Counted from the first letter of the stretch, positions 11,175-19,318 are shown. The stretch: DNA of 32,164 bases from Polaromonas sp. YR568 (GCA_945878995.1 CAMCUN010000043.1:1-32164); one strand, 5' to 3'. The notes: generated by a model not told the origin, from the sequence alone. Translations and numbers: made by a program.

Positions 11175-12733
11175 AAGGTCTTTCTGAGGTTGGCCGGCGC
11201 AATGCGCAAGGCCTCGCGGTACTTGGCCACGGTGCGGCGGGCGCACTCAATACCCTGCTCGCGCAGCATGTCGGAGATTTGGTTATCGCTCAGCGGCTTG
11301 GCCGCGCTTTCGGCCGCCACCAATTGCTTGATGAGGGCGCGCACCGCTGTGCTCGACGCATTGCTGCCGCTGTCGGTGCCCAGGCCGGAGCCAAAAAAGT
11401 ACTTGAGCTCAAAGGTGCCGTAGGGCGTGCTCATGTACTTGGCGGTGGTCACCCGCGAGATGGTGGACTCGTGCAGGCCCAGCTCGTCGGCAATCTCGCG
11501 CAGCACCAGCGGCCGCATGGCCAACTCGCCGTGGGTGAAAAAGTTTTTTTGCCGCTCGACGATGGCGGTGGACACGCGCAAGATGGTGTCAAAGCGCTGC
11601 TGGATGTTCTTGATGAACCAGCGCGCCTCTTGCAGGCGCTGCTGGAGCGCGGCGCCCTGCTGGCCTTTGTGCTGCTTGAGCGCGTTGGCATAGATGTCGT
11701 GCACGCGCAGCTTGGGCATCACGTCGCTGTTGAGTGTGACCTTGAAGCCGCGGCCTGACTTTTGCACCAGCACGTCGGGGATGATGAGGTTGCGCTCGAC
11801 GTTGACAAAGCGCCGGCCGGGCTTGGGGTCCAAGCGGCCAATGATGGCAATGGCGGCTTTGACCAGCGCTTCAGAGCAGCCGGTGGCCGCGCTCAGGCGC
11901 TTGACGTCGCGCTTGGCCAGCAGCTCCATGGGCTGCTTGCACACCGCCATGGCCGCGCGCGTTTCCTCGGTGTTGCGCTCGTCAAGCAATTGCAGGCTCA
12001 GGCATTCGCCCAGGCTGCGTGCGCCCACGCCGGGCGGGTCCATGTTTTGCAGCAGGCCCAAGGCGGTGGTGAAGCGGTGTTGAAGTTCGTCGAACTCTTC
12101 AAGGTCATCGCCCGCCAGACCGGCGGCCAAGGCCTCGATGGCGTCTTCCAGGTAGCCGTCGTCGTTGAGCGACTCAATCAGAAAGTGCAGCGCCGCGCGG
12201 TCTTCAGGCGACAAGCGCAGGCTGAGCATTTGCCGGTGCAGGTGCTGCTGCAGGGTGTCTTGGCTGCGGGCCAGCTCAATGGCGTCGGCCTGCTCGTCGT
12301 CGTTGTTGTTTTTGCGGGCCGGCGCGTCGCCGCCCCACTCGCTGTCGTCGGGCGCGGTCTCCACCGAGCCGTCGCCCTCCCAGCTGTCTTCCAAGCGGGG
12401 CTCGCTGTCGGCGTCAGCGCTGGGCGACTCGGGCGCCTCTGTGCTGGACTCGCTGCTGCTTGAGGTGCTGGTGGCCGGGGCGCTGCTGAAGGCGTCGTCC
12501 GCTCCTTCAAAGTCTTGAGCGTCGGCGGTCACAGGCGCGTCGGCCTGGGCCACACCAAAATCCTCGCGGGTGGCGGCCTCATCAGAGACCTCTAAAAACG
12601 GGTTCTCGTCGAGCATTTGCTCGACCTCCTGGCTCAGCTCCAGGGTCGACAGCTGCAACAGCCGAATGGACTGCTGCAGCTGCGGCGTGAGCGCCAGGTG
12701 CTGCGAGACGCGAAGCGACAGGCCTTGCTTCAT
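11171..12733 (-). CDS. rpoN: RNA polymerase sigma-54 factor
   Basis: Alternative sigma factor that recognises -24/-12 promoters and needs enhancer-binding ATPases. Region I is the Gln/Leu-rich N terminus (QHLALTPQLQQSIRLLQLS, then LDENPFLE). Region III carries core-binding and HTH segments, including GLHESTISRVTTAKYM. The RpoN box ARRTVAKYRE lies at residues 498-507. Between them is a long acidic, Ser/Asp/Glu-rich stretch (about residues 55-155), an enlarged region II that makes the protein 520 residues against about 480 in E. coli. The gene lies 94 nt after lptB, the conserved lpt-rpoN order, and its stop overlaps the start of rlmL. The hpf and ptsN genes that often follow rpoN are not here. 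Confidence 0.97.
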   Translation of the reverse strand: MKQGLSLRVSQHLALTPQLQQSIRLLQLSTLELSQEVEQMLDENPFLEVSDEAATREDFGVAQADAPVTADAQDFEGADDAFSSAPATSTSSSSESSTEAPESPSADADSEPRLEDSWEGDGSVETAPDDSEWGGDAPARKNNNDDEQADAIELARSQDTLQQHLHRQMLSLRLSPEDRAALHFLIESLNDDGYLEDAIEALAAGLAGDDLEEFDELQHRFTTALGLLQNMDPPGVGARSLGECLSLQLLDERNTEETRAAMAVCKQPMELLAKRDVKRLSAATGCSEALVKAAIAIIGRLDPKPGRRFVNVERNLIIPDVLVQKSGRGFKVTLNSDVMPKLRVHDIYANALKQHKGQQGAALQQRLQEARWFIKNIQQRFDTILRVSTAIVERQKNFFTHGELAMRPLVLREIADELGLHESTISRVTTAKYMSTPYGTFELKYFFGSGLGTDSGSNASSTAVRALIKQLVAAESAAKPLSDNQISDMLREQGIECARRTVAKYREALRIAPANLRKTL

Positions 12734-12827
12734 GGCCGGCCACCTTCAAATGGCAAGCGCCCGCCCGTCCACGCCGCTTGGCATGGCAGCGCCACATTCA
12801 AGGTGACAGGCCCGAGGTTTGACATGC

Positions 12828-13613
12828 TCACATTCGGAAGTGCTCGCCGAGGTAGACCCGGCGCACGTCGGCGTTGTTGACGATTTCGGCAGGCGTGCCG
12901 CGGGCCAGCACATGGCCGTCACTGATGATGTAGGCCCGGTCGCAAATGCCCAGGGTCTCGCGCACGTTGTGGTCGGTGATGAGCACGCCAATGCCGCGCG
13001 CTTTTAAAAACCCAACGATGCGCTGGATCTCGATGACGGCAATCGGATCAATCCCCGCAAAAGGCTCATCAAGCAATATAAAACGCGGCTGGCTGGCCAG
13101 GGCCCGGGCAATTTCCACGCGCCGCCTCTCGCCGCCCGACAGCGCGGGTGCTGGTGAGTCGCGGATGTGCTCGACGCGCAAGTCGTGCAGCAACACATCG
13201 GTGCGTCGCCGAATCTCGGCGTCGGACAAGGGCTGGCCCGCCTCGTCGTGCTGGAGTTCGAGCACGGCGCGTATGTTTTCCTCGACATTGAGCTTGCGAA
13301 AAATCGAGGCTTCTTGCGGCAGGTAAGACAAGCCCATGCGCGCGCGCTTGTGAATGGGCATGCGCTCGACGGCCTGGCCGTCAATGCTGATGTGGCCGGC
13401 ATCGGCGCGCACCAGGCCCACGATCATGTAAAACGAGGTGGTTTTGCCCGCGCCATTGGGGCCAAGCAGGCCGACCACCTCGCCACTTTGCACGGTGAGC
13501 GAGACGTCTTCCACCACCAAGCGGCTACCGTAAGATTTTTTCAGGCCCTGGGCCTCCAAGCGGCTGGTGACAGCCGCAGCTGGGGACGCAGACAGGGCAG
13601 AAAGTTGGCTCAC
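12828..13613 (-). CDS. lptB: LPS export ABC transporter ATP-binding protein LptB
   Basis: Cytoplasmic ATPase of the LptB2FGC complex that extracts lipopolysaccharide from the inner membrane. Walker [10 protein letters not shown] is at residues 51-59, the Q-loop near YLPQEASIF, the ABC signature is [15 protein letters not shown], Walker B is [13 protein letters not shown], and the switch His is in [18 protein letters not shown] and [10 protein letters not shown] are typical of LptB within the ABC family. The start is a GTG overlapping the lptA stop (GTGA), so coupled translation is likely. The extra 15 N-terminal residues ([15 protein letters not shown]) are Ser/Ala-rich. The 94-nt gap to rpoN downstream shows no clear terminator. 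Confidence 0.96.
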   Translation of the reverse strand: MSQLSALSASPAAAVTSRLEAQGLKKSYGSRLVVEDVSLTVQSGEVVGLLGPNGAGKTTSFYMIVGLVRADAGHISIDGQAVERMPIHKRARMGLSYLPQEASIFRKLNVEENIRAVLELQHDEAGQPLSDAEIRRRTDVLLHDLRVEHIRDSPAPALSGGERRRVEIARALASQPRFILLDEPFAGIDPIAVIEIQRIVGFLKARGIGVLITDHNVRETLGICDRAYIISDGHVLARGTPAEIVNNADVRRVYLGEHFRM

Positions 13614-14245
13614 TTTTTGTCCTGGCCCAGGCGGCTGCTGGGCCTGAGCTGGGGTGCTGGGGCCGCCGGCGGCTTGGGCAAGCCGGGGGCTGTCTCGCTG
13701 GCCGGGGCAGCATTTCCTGTGCGGGGCGAGAGCAGGGCGCGCACGCGCCCACCTGAGGCTCCATTGCGGGGGCCGCCGTCGACCGTGAAGACATCGGCCA
13801 GGTTGTCGTAGCGGATCAGCCCGCCCGTGGTCTCGTCGGCCAGGCTGGCGCCCACATAGCGGCGCAGGGCGGCGCGGCGGCTGAACTGCACGGTGTCAGC
13901 GCGGCCGTCATACTCAATCAGCTCGGCCTCGCCCTCAACAGTTTCGTCCACACCATCGCGCTTGCTGCGGTAGTAAGCCAGCTGGCCGGGCGCAGCCACG
14001 ATTTGCGCACGCTGGTAACCGTCGGGCGACTGGCTGACCTCCACCCGGCCGCCACGGATCAAAATGCTGCCCTTTGTGATCAGCACATTGCCCGTGAACA
14101 CGGTGAGCTGCTTGAGGTCGTCATGCCGCATGGCATCTGCCTCGGCGTTCATGGGCTTGTCGCGGTCGGCTTTTTCTGCCCAGGCGGGCAGGCCCAGGCT
14201 CAGGACGAGCAGGGCAAGCAGGGCAGAACTATGAACAGGCAACAT
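13610..14245 (-). CDS. lptA: Periplasmic LPS transport protein LptA
   Basis: Periplasmic bridge protein that carries lipopolysaccharide from LptC to LptD. A signal peptide ([23 protein letters not shown]) is followed by a beta-jellyroll OstA domain. Recognisable pieces are [36 protein letters not shown] and [20 protein letters not shown]. The C terminus (about 45 residues) is Pro/Ala-rich and probably disordered. The ATG at 14245 is preferred; a GTG four codons upstream is possible. The end overlaps lptB by 4 nt. lptC and the kdsC/kdsD genes that commonly precede lptA are missing here: upstream lie a short gap and then dsbA. Confidence 0.93.
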   Translation of the reverse strand: MLPVHSSALLALLVLSLGLPAWAEKADRDKPMNAEADAMRHDDLKQLTVFTGNVLITKGSILIRGGRVEVSQSPDGYQRAQIVAAPGQLAYYRSKRDGVDETVEGEAELIEYDGRADTVQFSRRAALRRYVGASLADETTGGLIRYDNLADVFTVDGGPRNGASGGRVRALLSPRTGNAAPASETAPGLPKPPAAPAPQLRPSSRLGQDKK

Positions 14246-14312
14246 GAAGGAAGGCACGAATCTTGCTGAAAATTAAGCTCGATTGTAGCCAGCAGCCCGC
14301 CCACTGAGGAGC

Positions 14313-14352
14313 GGTTCAGCGGCCTTTTTCAACACGGCCCAGGCCCTGAACC
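14313..14352 (-). terminator. Possible terminator after dsbA
   Basis: GGTTCAG-C-GGCC (14313-14324) and GGCC-CTGAACC (14342-14352) form an imperfect stem with one bulged base, in the 153-nt gap between the dsbA stop and the lptA start. On the minus strand there is no strong U-run after the stem, so efficiency is doubtful. Nothing else is visible in this gap. Confidence 0.35.
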
Positions 14353-14398
14353 AGCCGCGCCGTTCTAACCACCTGGCTGCAGACCGATGGAGGCGGCC

Positions 14399-15061
14399 TC
14401 AGGCCTTGGCCCCTTTGGCGACCAGGGCCACCAAGTGATCAACCACCTGCAAAGCCCGCGGCATGTTGCCCGCCAAAGTGCCTGAGGTGAAATAGCGACC
14501 CGCCACGCCCAGGCAGGGCACGCCGTCGACCTTGTACTGCTCTTGCAGCTGAGCCGCGCGGCGTGATTTGGTGACCACCGGAAAGGAGCCGTAAACCTCG
14601 GTGAACTTGGCGCGGTCCAGGCCCTGCTTGGCCGCCCAGCTGGCAATCAGCTCCGCTGTGTCCAGGGTCTGTCTGTCGTTGTGAATGGCAGCGAACACTT
14701 TTTTGTGCAACTCGGGCAACTTGCCCAGGGCCTCTAGTGTGTAGAACAAGCGCTGCTGCGGCTCAAAGTTGGGCCTGAACATCACGGGCACCCGGCGAAA
14801 GCTGACGTTTTTAGGCAATTTTTCAAGCCAAGCCTCCAGCAAGGGCTCAAAAGCGTTGCAGTGCGAGCAGCTGTACCAAAAAAATTCGACCACCTCCACT
14901 TTGCCAGCTGCCGCTTCGGTGGTGGCTGGTTTGTCCAAGGTGAGAAAGTCAACGCCATCAGCGGGTGCCTTGGCCTGGGCCCACACAGCGGGGGCCAGCA
15001 GGCCTGCGCCTGCCAGGGTGCAGGCTTGGGCGGCAGATCGGTTGAATTCGCGACGCAACAT
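14399..15061 (-). CDS. dsbA: Thiol:disulfide interchange protein DsbA/DsbL
   Basis: Periplasmic thiol oxidase that introduces disulfide bonds into exported proteins. The 220-residue precursor has a leader of about 28 residues beginning MLRREFNRS, which resembles a Tat signal, then AGLLAPAVWAQ. The thioredoxin-fold active site is C65-S-H-C68 in FFWYSCSHCNAFEP. The cis-Pro loop reads GVPCLGVAGRY, with Cys183 just after Pro182 where Thr, Ala or Ser is usual. The ATG at 15061 has a strong AAGGAG 8 nt upstream. The frame stays open a further 187 codons upstream, but that part is a Pro/Arg-rich shadow of the SPOR gene. It lies downstream of argS and the SPOR gene, with a hairpin just before its ribosome-binding site. 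Confidence 0.93.
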   Translation of the reverse strand: MLRREFNRSAAQACTLAGAGLLAPAVWAQAKAPADGVDFLTLDKPATTEAAAGKVEVVEFFWYSCSHCNAFEPLLEAWLEKLPKNVSFRRVPVMFRPNFEPQQRLFYTLEALGKLPELHKKVFAAIHNDRQTLDTAELIASWAAKQGLDRAKFTEVYGSFPVVTKSRRAAQLQEQYKVDGVPCLGVAGRYFTSGTLAGNMPRALQVVDHLVALVAKGAKA

Positions 15062-15079
15062 GGTTTTGGACTCCTTAAA

Positions 15080-15096
15080 GTCCCGCAGGGCGGGAC
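15080..15096 (-). terminator. Hairpin just before the dsbA ribosome-binding site
   Basis: GTCCCGC-AGG-GCGGGAC is a perfect 7-bp, 3-nt-loop hairpin. On the minus strand it is followed at once by TTTAAGGAG, which merges a short U-run with the dsbA Shine-Dalgarno. It may be a weak terminator for the argS-SPOR unit, or may affect access to the dsbA start or mRNA stability. Confidence 0.5.
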
Positions 15097-15161
15097 GGGT
15101 TGGGTGTGGGCTGAAAAAGAGCGAACAAAGGGAAAAGTTTCTCTGCGCAGCTTGCAAAAGC

Positions 15162-15920
15162 TCAGCGCTGCAGGCGCACAACGACGGCCTCAATGCCGTT
15201 GCCGGCCAAGCGCTCGCGGGCCTTGTCAGCCTCTTCGCGCTTGTCGAACGGACCCAAACGCACGCGGTAGACCAGGCGGCCAGCTTGGTCGCGCTCGCTG
15301 AGCTTGGACTGCAAGCCCATGAGCGAAAGCTTGGCCCTTTGCTGCTCGGCATCGTCGGCCGAGCGGTAAGCGCCTGCCTGCACAAAATACTGAAAGGGCT
15401 CGCCGCCGGCTGCGGCAGGCGGCACAGATGATGGCGGCACCGGATTGGCCAAGGGGTTGGTTGGCGGGGTCGGTGATGTCGGCTCGATGCGCGCACGGGC
15501 CAAGTCCCCAAGAGGGTCGGTTGTTTTTGCTTGAGCAGGCGCCGCAGGTGCCGCAGGTGCCGCAGTTTGCGGAGCAGGCGTGGCCGAAGGCAATGTCGGC
15601 ACTGAGGATGCGGCTGGTGCAACTGGTGCAGACTCGGGCGCTGCCTGCACGGCTGTGCCTTCAGGCTTGGTGACGCGGCCAGGCAGGCCGGCGTTGGGGT
15701 CCCATTCCTTGATTTTCTTGGCCGCGGCAGCGTCGTCGGCCGGCCGTGTTTGGTTTTTATTCATGAAGGGCAGCGGCACTTTGGTGATGTACACCGCCAC
15801 GCCCAGGGCCACGGCCAAGCCAAACAACATGCCCAGCAAAAACCCCACAAACGTGCCACCGGCTTGGCGCGCAGGCACGCCAGGCTTGGCAATAAGGCGC
15901 TCAGGGCCAGTGAATGTCAT
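15162..15920 (-). CDS. SPOR-domain inner-membrane protein (FtsN-like)
   Basis: Single-pass membrane protein. A short cytoplasmic N terminus is followed by one transmembrane helix (FVGFLLGMLFGLAVALGVAVYI), a long Pro/Ala-rich periplasmic linker (about residues 60-170), and a C-terminal SPOR domain (FQYFVQAGAYRSADDAEQQRAKL through RVRLGPFDKREEADKARERL). SPOR domains bind glycan strands lacking stem peptides at division sites, so this is probably an FtsN-like division or cell-wall factor. The ATG at 15920 has GAGAAAG about 8 nt upstream. An alternative GTG at 15941 overlaps the argS stop as GTGA. The gene follows argS directly, an arrangement common in beta-proteobacteria. Confidence 0.88.
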   Translation of the reverse strand: MTFTGPERLIAKPGVPARQAGGTFVGFLLGMLFGLAVALGVAVYITKVPLPFMNKNQTRPADDAAAAKKIKEWDPNAGLPGRVTKPEGTAVQAAPESAPVAPAASSVPTLPSATPAPQTAAPAAPAAPAQAKTTDPLGDLARARIEPTSPTPPTNPLANPVPPSSVPPAAAGGEPFQYFVQAGAYRSADDAEQQRAKLSLMGLQSKLSERDQAGRLVYRVRLGPFDKREEADKARERLAGNGIEAVVVRLQR

Positions 15921-15937
15921 GTGGGGCTTTCTCAGTG

Positions 15938-17611
15938 TCACATCTTGGCGGGGCTGCTCACACCCAGCACAGCCAAACCATTGTGCAGCACCTGCCGGGT
16001 GGCCGCGACCAGCGCCAGGCGGGCCAGTTTGACGGCCTCGTCGTCCACCAAAATGCGCTCGGCGTCGTAGTAGCTGTGGTACTGAGCGGCCAGCTCGCGC
16101 AGGTAAAACGCCACGTCGTGTGGGGCCAGGCCAGCGGCTGCCAGTGTGAGCATATCGGGGTACTGGGCCAGCTTGAGCATCAAGGCCTGGGCGGCGGGGC
16201 TTTGCAGAGGCGAAAGGTCGGCGGCGGCCAGTGGCGCCACCTCACCACCCCAAGCGGTGAGCACCGAGCAAATACGCGCATGCGCGTATTGCACGTAATA
16301 CACCGGGTTTTCGTTGTTCTTGGCCAGCGCCAGGTCGATGTCAAAAACGTACTCGGTGTCCGGCTTGCGGCTGAGCAAGAAAAACCGCACCGCGTCTTTG
16401 CTGGTCCATTCGATCAAATCGCGCAGCGTGACGTAGCTACCCGCGCGCTTGGAGATCTTGACCTCCTCGCCGCCGCGCATCACCCGCACCATGGTGTGCA
16501 ACACGTAGTCGGGGTAGCCCGCGGCCACGCCCTGGCCGGCGGCCTGCAGGCCAGCGCGCACGCGGGCAATGGTGCCGTGGTGGTCCATGCCCTGGATGTT
16601 GATGGCCTTGGTAAAGCCGCGCTCCCACTTGGCCAGGTGGTAGGCCACGTCGGGCACAAAGTAGGTGTAACTGCCGTCGGACTTGCGCATCACGCGGTCT
16701 TTGTCGTCGCCATAGTCGGTGGACTTGAGCCACAGCGCACCGTCCTGCTCATAGGTCTTGCCCGCGTCTTTGAGCCACTGAACGGCTTGCTCCACGCGGC
16801 CCGAGGTGTAGAGGCTGGACTCGAGGTAGAAGTTGTCAAAACGCACCTCAAAGGCTTTCAAGTCCAGGTCTTGCTCGCGGCGCAGGTAGGCCACGGCAAA
16901 TTCGCGCAGGGCGTCCAGGTCTTCAATGTCGCCTGAGGCGGTGACGGCGCGGTCGTCAGAGGCCACGGTCTTGCGGGCCATGAAGTCGGCCGCAATGTCG
17001 GCAATGTAGTCGCCGTTGTAAGCCAGTTCGGGCCAGCCCGCTGCGTCCGGCTTCAAGCCCCGAGCGCGGGCCTGCGTGCTGGTGGCCAAGGTGTGGATTT
17101 GCACGCCCGCATCGTTGTAATAAAACTCGCGTGTGACGGCCCAGCCCTGGGAGGCGAACAGTTCGCACAGCGCATCGCCCAGCGCCGCTTGTCGGCCGTG
17201 GCCCACATGCAAGGGGCCGGTTGGGTTGGCCGAAACAAATTCGACCAACATTTTTTGGCCGGTGGCTGGCCTCAGGCCATAAGCCAAGCCCACCGCCAAC
17301 ACCTCGCGCACCGCCTGCTGCTTGGCCTCGGGCTTCAAGCGAAAGTTAATGAAGCCTGGGCCGGCAATGTCAATGTCTTGCACCCACTGGGCAAAGGCAG
17401 GCTGCGCCAGCAAGGCCGTGCGCAGGTTCTCGGCCACTTGGCGGGAGTTGAGCTTGAGCGGCTTGGCCAGTTGCATGGCCGCGTTGCTGGCCAAGTCGCC
17501 ATGCGCGGCAACTTTGGGGGTTTCAAAGGCGGCCCGGGCACCGGCGCCGGGTTGCATGGCTTCCAGCTCGTGGGCGAGGGCAGCGAGCAGGGCTTGTTTG
17601 ACTTGGAGCAT
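15938..17611 (-). CDS. argS: Arginine--tRNA ligase
   Basis: Class I aminoacyl-tRNA synthetase charging tRNA-Arg. The HIGH-type motif is HVGH (residues 135-138) in [18 protein letters not shown], and a KMSKS-like motif is present as [16 protein letters not shown]. ArgRS usually has a degenerate KMSKS motif, so this is a fairly good one. The N-terminal Arg-S additional domain ([22 protein letters not shown]) and the C-terminal DALR anticodon-binding domain ending [11 protein letters not shown] are intact. Length is 557 residues, normal for the family. TAAAAT lies 6 nt before the ATG, so the leader may be very short. Upstream is the non-coding hairpin region. Confidence 0.97.
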   Translation of the reverse strand: MLQVKQALLAALAHELEAMQPGAGARAAFETPKVAAHGDLASNAAMQLAKPLKLNSRQVAENLRTALLAQPAFAQWVQDIDIAGPGFINFRLKPEAKQQAVREVLAVGLAYGLRPATGQKMLVEFVSANPTGPLHVGHGRQAALGDALCELFASQGWAVTREFYYNDAGVQIHTLATSTQARARGLKPDAAGWPELAYNGDYIADIAADFMARKTVASDDRAVTASGDIEDLDALREFAVAYLRREQDLDLKAFEVRFDNFYLESSLYTSGRVEQAVQWLKDAGKTYEQDGALWLKSTDYGDDKDRVMRKSDGSYTYFVPDVAYHLAKWERGFTKAINIQGMDHHGTIARVRAGLQAAGQGVAAGYPDYVLHTMVRVMRGGEEVKISKRAGSYVTLRDLIEWTSKDAVRFFLLSRKPDTEYVFDIDLALAKNNENPVYYVQYAHARICSVLTAWGGEVAPLAAADLSPLQSPAAQALMLKLAQYPDMLTLAAAGLAPHDVAFYLRELAAQYHSYYDAERILVDDEAVKLARLALVAATRQVLHNGLAVLGVSSPAKM

Positions 17612-17716
17612 GGTGTGATTTTAGGGGCGAGGATGGAGGGCCTCGCGTGAAGCAAACTGGGCTCAAGCTCTAACTGCCGAATCGCCAGGTTGGAGAGGCG
17701 ATGCGGTGTCTGAGAG

Positions 17717-17922
17717 GCGATTCTGGGGTGAGTCCGGCCGGCTCATACTGCGGGGGTACGCACAAATCGCCGGCCGAACTCACCCCAGAATCGCTGCGCA
17801 CCGCTCTGGCAGCTTGGACCAAGGCACGCCTCGGTGGAATCGCTCAGCGCGAGGGGCAGGTGGGCGGGCCGATTTGTGCGTACCCCCGCAGTATGAGGCC
17901 AGCCCGCCTGCCCCTCGCACTG
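17717..17922. repeat. Twin hairpins with mutually complementary 28-nt loops
   Basis: Hairpin 1 has arms 17717-17741 and 17770-17794 (24 of 25 pairs; the exception is C-A on plus RNA and a G-U wobble on minus RNA). These enclose a 28-nt loop, 17742-17769, starting CTCATACTGC and ending ACAAATCG. Hairpin 2 has arms 17845-17870 and 17897-17922 (23 of 26 pairs). Its 28-nt loop at 17870-17897 is the exact reverse complement of the first loop. The two pairs of arms are unrelated in sequence, so what is shared is one 28-nt core in opposite orientation, each copy capped by its own long palindrome. It fills the 408-nt gap between the aroE-like stop and the argS start, in which no credible gene was found. 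Confidence 0.85.
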
Positions 17923-18010
17923 CCGCCAGAGACTGCGCGAATGGACAAGCCAGGGCGAACAAGACGACAGAAACGAATCACACCGCTCTGGTCACTTTTC
18001 AAGGCACGCC
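17799..18010 (+). repeat. Imperfect direct repeats flanking hairpin 2
   Basis: CACCGCTCTGG occurs at 17799-17809 and again at 17981-17991. CAAGGCACGCC follows at 17820-17830 and 18000-18010. The two composite copies are 32 and 30 nt long and differ in the middle. They bracket hairpin 2 at about 180-nt spacing, like a local duplication or an old insertion scar. Confidence 0.6.
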
Positions 18011-18019
18011 GCAGCAGCC

Positions 18020-18850
18020 TCAAATTTGCGCCACCGCCCGCAACTCCTGCGCCGTCGTCGAAGGCAAACCAAAAAACTCCAGATACGCCGGGATTTGTTC
18101 GAACAGCATGTCAGCGCCCACTTGCACGCGGCAGCCGCGCGCCTGCGCGGCGAGTAAAAAGGCCGTCATCTCGGTGCGCATGACCACCTCGCCCACAAAA
18201 GTGGCGGCGTTCAGGCGCGAGGTGTCCACCGGCAGCGGGTCGCCCTGGTTCATGCCCATGGGCGTGGCGTTGACCACCAGGTCAAAGCCGGCGGGGTCTT
18301 TGTCGCCCGTTCGGACTTCCAGCTGCGGGTAGTGCGTGAGAAGCCGCTGTGCCAGCGCCTGGCAAGACGCGGCATTCAGGTCAAAAAGCGACAAATGCGC
18401 CACGCCAGCCGCCGCCAACGAGGCCGCAATCGCGCAGCCCACGCCGCCCGTGCCCACCACCAAAGCGCGTTTGCCCTGAAGCGTCAAACCTTTGCGTTGC
18501 ACGCCACGCACAAAGCCCTCGCCGTCAAACATGTCGGCCTGCAACTGGCCTTGTGGTCCCAAGCGCACCGCGTTGGCCGCGCCCGCGATGGCGGCCGCCG
18601 GCAGCACCTCGTCCACCACACCCACTGCGGTGACCTTGTGCGGCATGGTGATAAGCGCACCTTGGGTGTTGCCCAGCTTAAAGAGGGCGCGCAGCAGCGG
18701 CTCAAAGTTGTCGGCCTGGCAGGCCATGGGCACCACCAGGGCGTTGATGCCGTGCTTGGCAAAGTAGGGGTTGTAGATCAGTGGCGCTTTGAAGGCATGC
18801 GTGGGGTAGCCGATGTGGGGAATCAGAACCGTGTGGCCATTGATGATCAT
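18020..18850 (-). CDS. Shikimate dehydrogenase-like NAD(P)-dependent oxidoreductase
   Basis: AroE fold, 276 residues. The catalytic Lys (K72 in LITMPHKVT) and Asp (D109 in ADMFDGEGF), Asn93 in GAANAV, and the Rossmann loop VVGTGGVG (131-138) are all present. The two serines that hold the shikimate carboxylate in canonical AroE (HSKSP) are replaced here: GYPTHAFKAPLIYN has Phe20 and Ala22. This suggests a paralogue acting on quinate, shikimate or a related ring acid rather than the biosynthetic enzyme. The ATG overlaps the aroQ stop as ATGA, so translation is coupled. It is the last gene of a minus-strand group with a type II dehydroquinase, a Gfo/Idh oxidoreductase and, farther upstream, a TRAP transporter. 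A catabolic role is inferred. Confidence 0.85.
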   Translation of the reverse strand: MIINGHTVLIPHIGYPTHAFKAPLIYNPYFAKHGINALVVPMACQADNFEPLLRALFKLGNTQGALITMPHKVTAVGVVDEVLPAAAIAGAANAVRLGPQGQLQADMFDGEGFVRGVQRKGLTLQGKRALVVGTGGVGCAIAASLAAAGVAHLSLFDLNAASCQALAQRLLTHYPQLEVRTGDKDPAGFDLVVNATPMGMNQGDPLPVDTSRLNAATFVGEVVMRTEMTAFLLAAQARGCRVQVGADMLFEQIPAYLEFFGLPSTTAQELRAVAQI

Positions 18851-19287
18851 GCGGACTTCAAGTGCAAGACGGCTGCGCGCAGGGCCAGCAAGTAGCTGTC
18901 CACGCCAAAGCCTGCAATCTGGCCCTTGGCAATGGGCGCAATCACCGAGAGGTGGCGGAACTCTTCGCGGGCGTGGATGTTGGACATGTGCACCTCAAAG
19001 ATGGGGCACTTCAAAATGGCCAGCGCATCGCGGATGGCGTAGCTGTAGTGGGTCCAGGCACCCGCATTGATGAGCACGGCTTGCGTGCCGTCGCTGTGGG
19101 CGGCGTGAATGCGCTCGCACATCAGACCCTCAAAGTTGGTTTGGAAGTTCTCCACCACGGCCCCCAGCTCGTGGCCCAGCTCGGTGACGCTCTGGTTGAT
19201 TTGATCCAGGGTCAGGGTGCCGTACTGCGCGGGGTCGCGCTTGCCAAACATATTGAGGTTGACGCCGTTGAGGACCAAGATGTTCAT
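18847..19287 (-). CDS. aroQ: Type II 3-dehydroquinate dehydratase
   Basis: Interconverts 3-dehydroquinate and 3-dehydroshikimate; type II enzymes work in shikimate synthesis and in quinate breakdown. The 146 residues carry the whole signature: LNGVNLNMFGKRDPAQYG with Arg17 and Tyr22, NAGAWTHYSYAIRDAL (N74, H80), and the catalytic His100 in VHMSNIHAREEFRH with Arg107. GVN replaces the commoner GPN in the first motif. The gene overlaps the AroE-like gene by 4 nt and lies 31 nt after the Gfo/Idh gene. This setting points to catabolic use, though a sole biosynthetic role cannot be excluded from one window. Confidence 0.94.
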   Translation of the reverse strand: MNILVLNGVNLNMFGKRDPAQYGTLTLDQINQSVTELGHELGAVVENFQTNFEGLMCERIHAAHSDGTQAVLINAGAWTHYSYAIRDALAILKCPIFEVHMSNIHAREEFRHLSVIAPIAKGQIAGFGVDSYLLALRAAVLHLKSA

Positions 19288-19318
19288 GACAGGTCTTTGA
19301 AGGTGAGGTTGTAAAAAT

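Noticed and set aside
15062..15622. 187-residue N-terminal extension of dsbA
   Set aside because: It is Pro/Arg/His-rich and antisense-like in composition, overlaps the SPOR gene in another frame, and the ATG at 15061 has both a leader peptide and AAGGAG.
17717..17922. Integron attC sites or a CRISPR-like repeat pair
   Set aside because: I saw no GTTRRRY core site, no integrase and no cassette genes, and there are only two inverted cores.
17701..18332. Plus-strand frames of 160-208 codons and a minus-strand 60-codon frame over the hairpin region
   Set aside because: They read through both palindromes and then antisense into the aroE-like gene. No ribosome-binding site or family similarity is seen.
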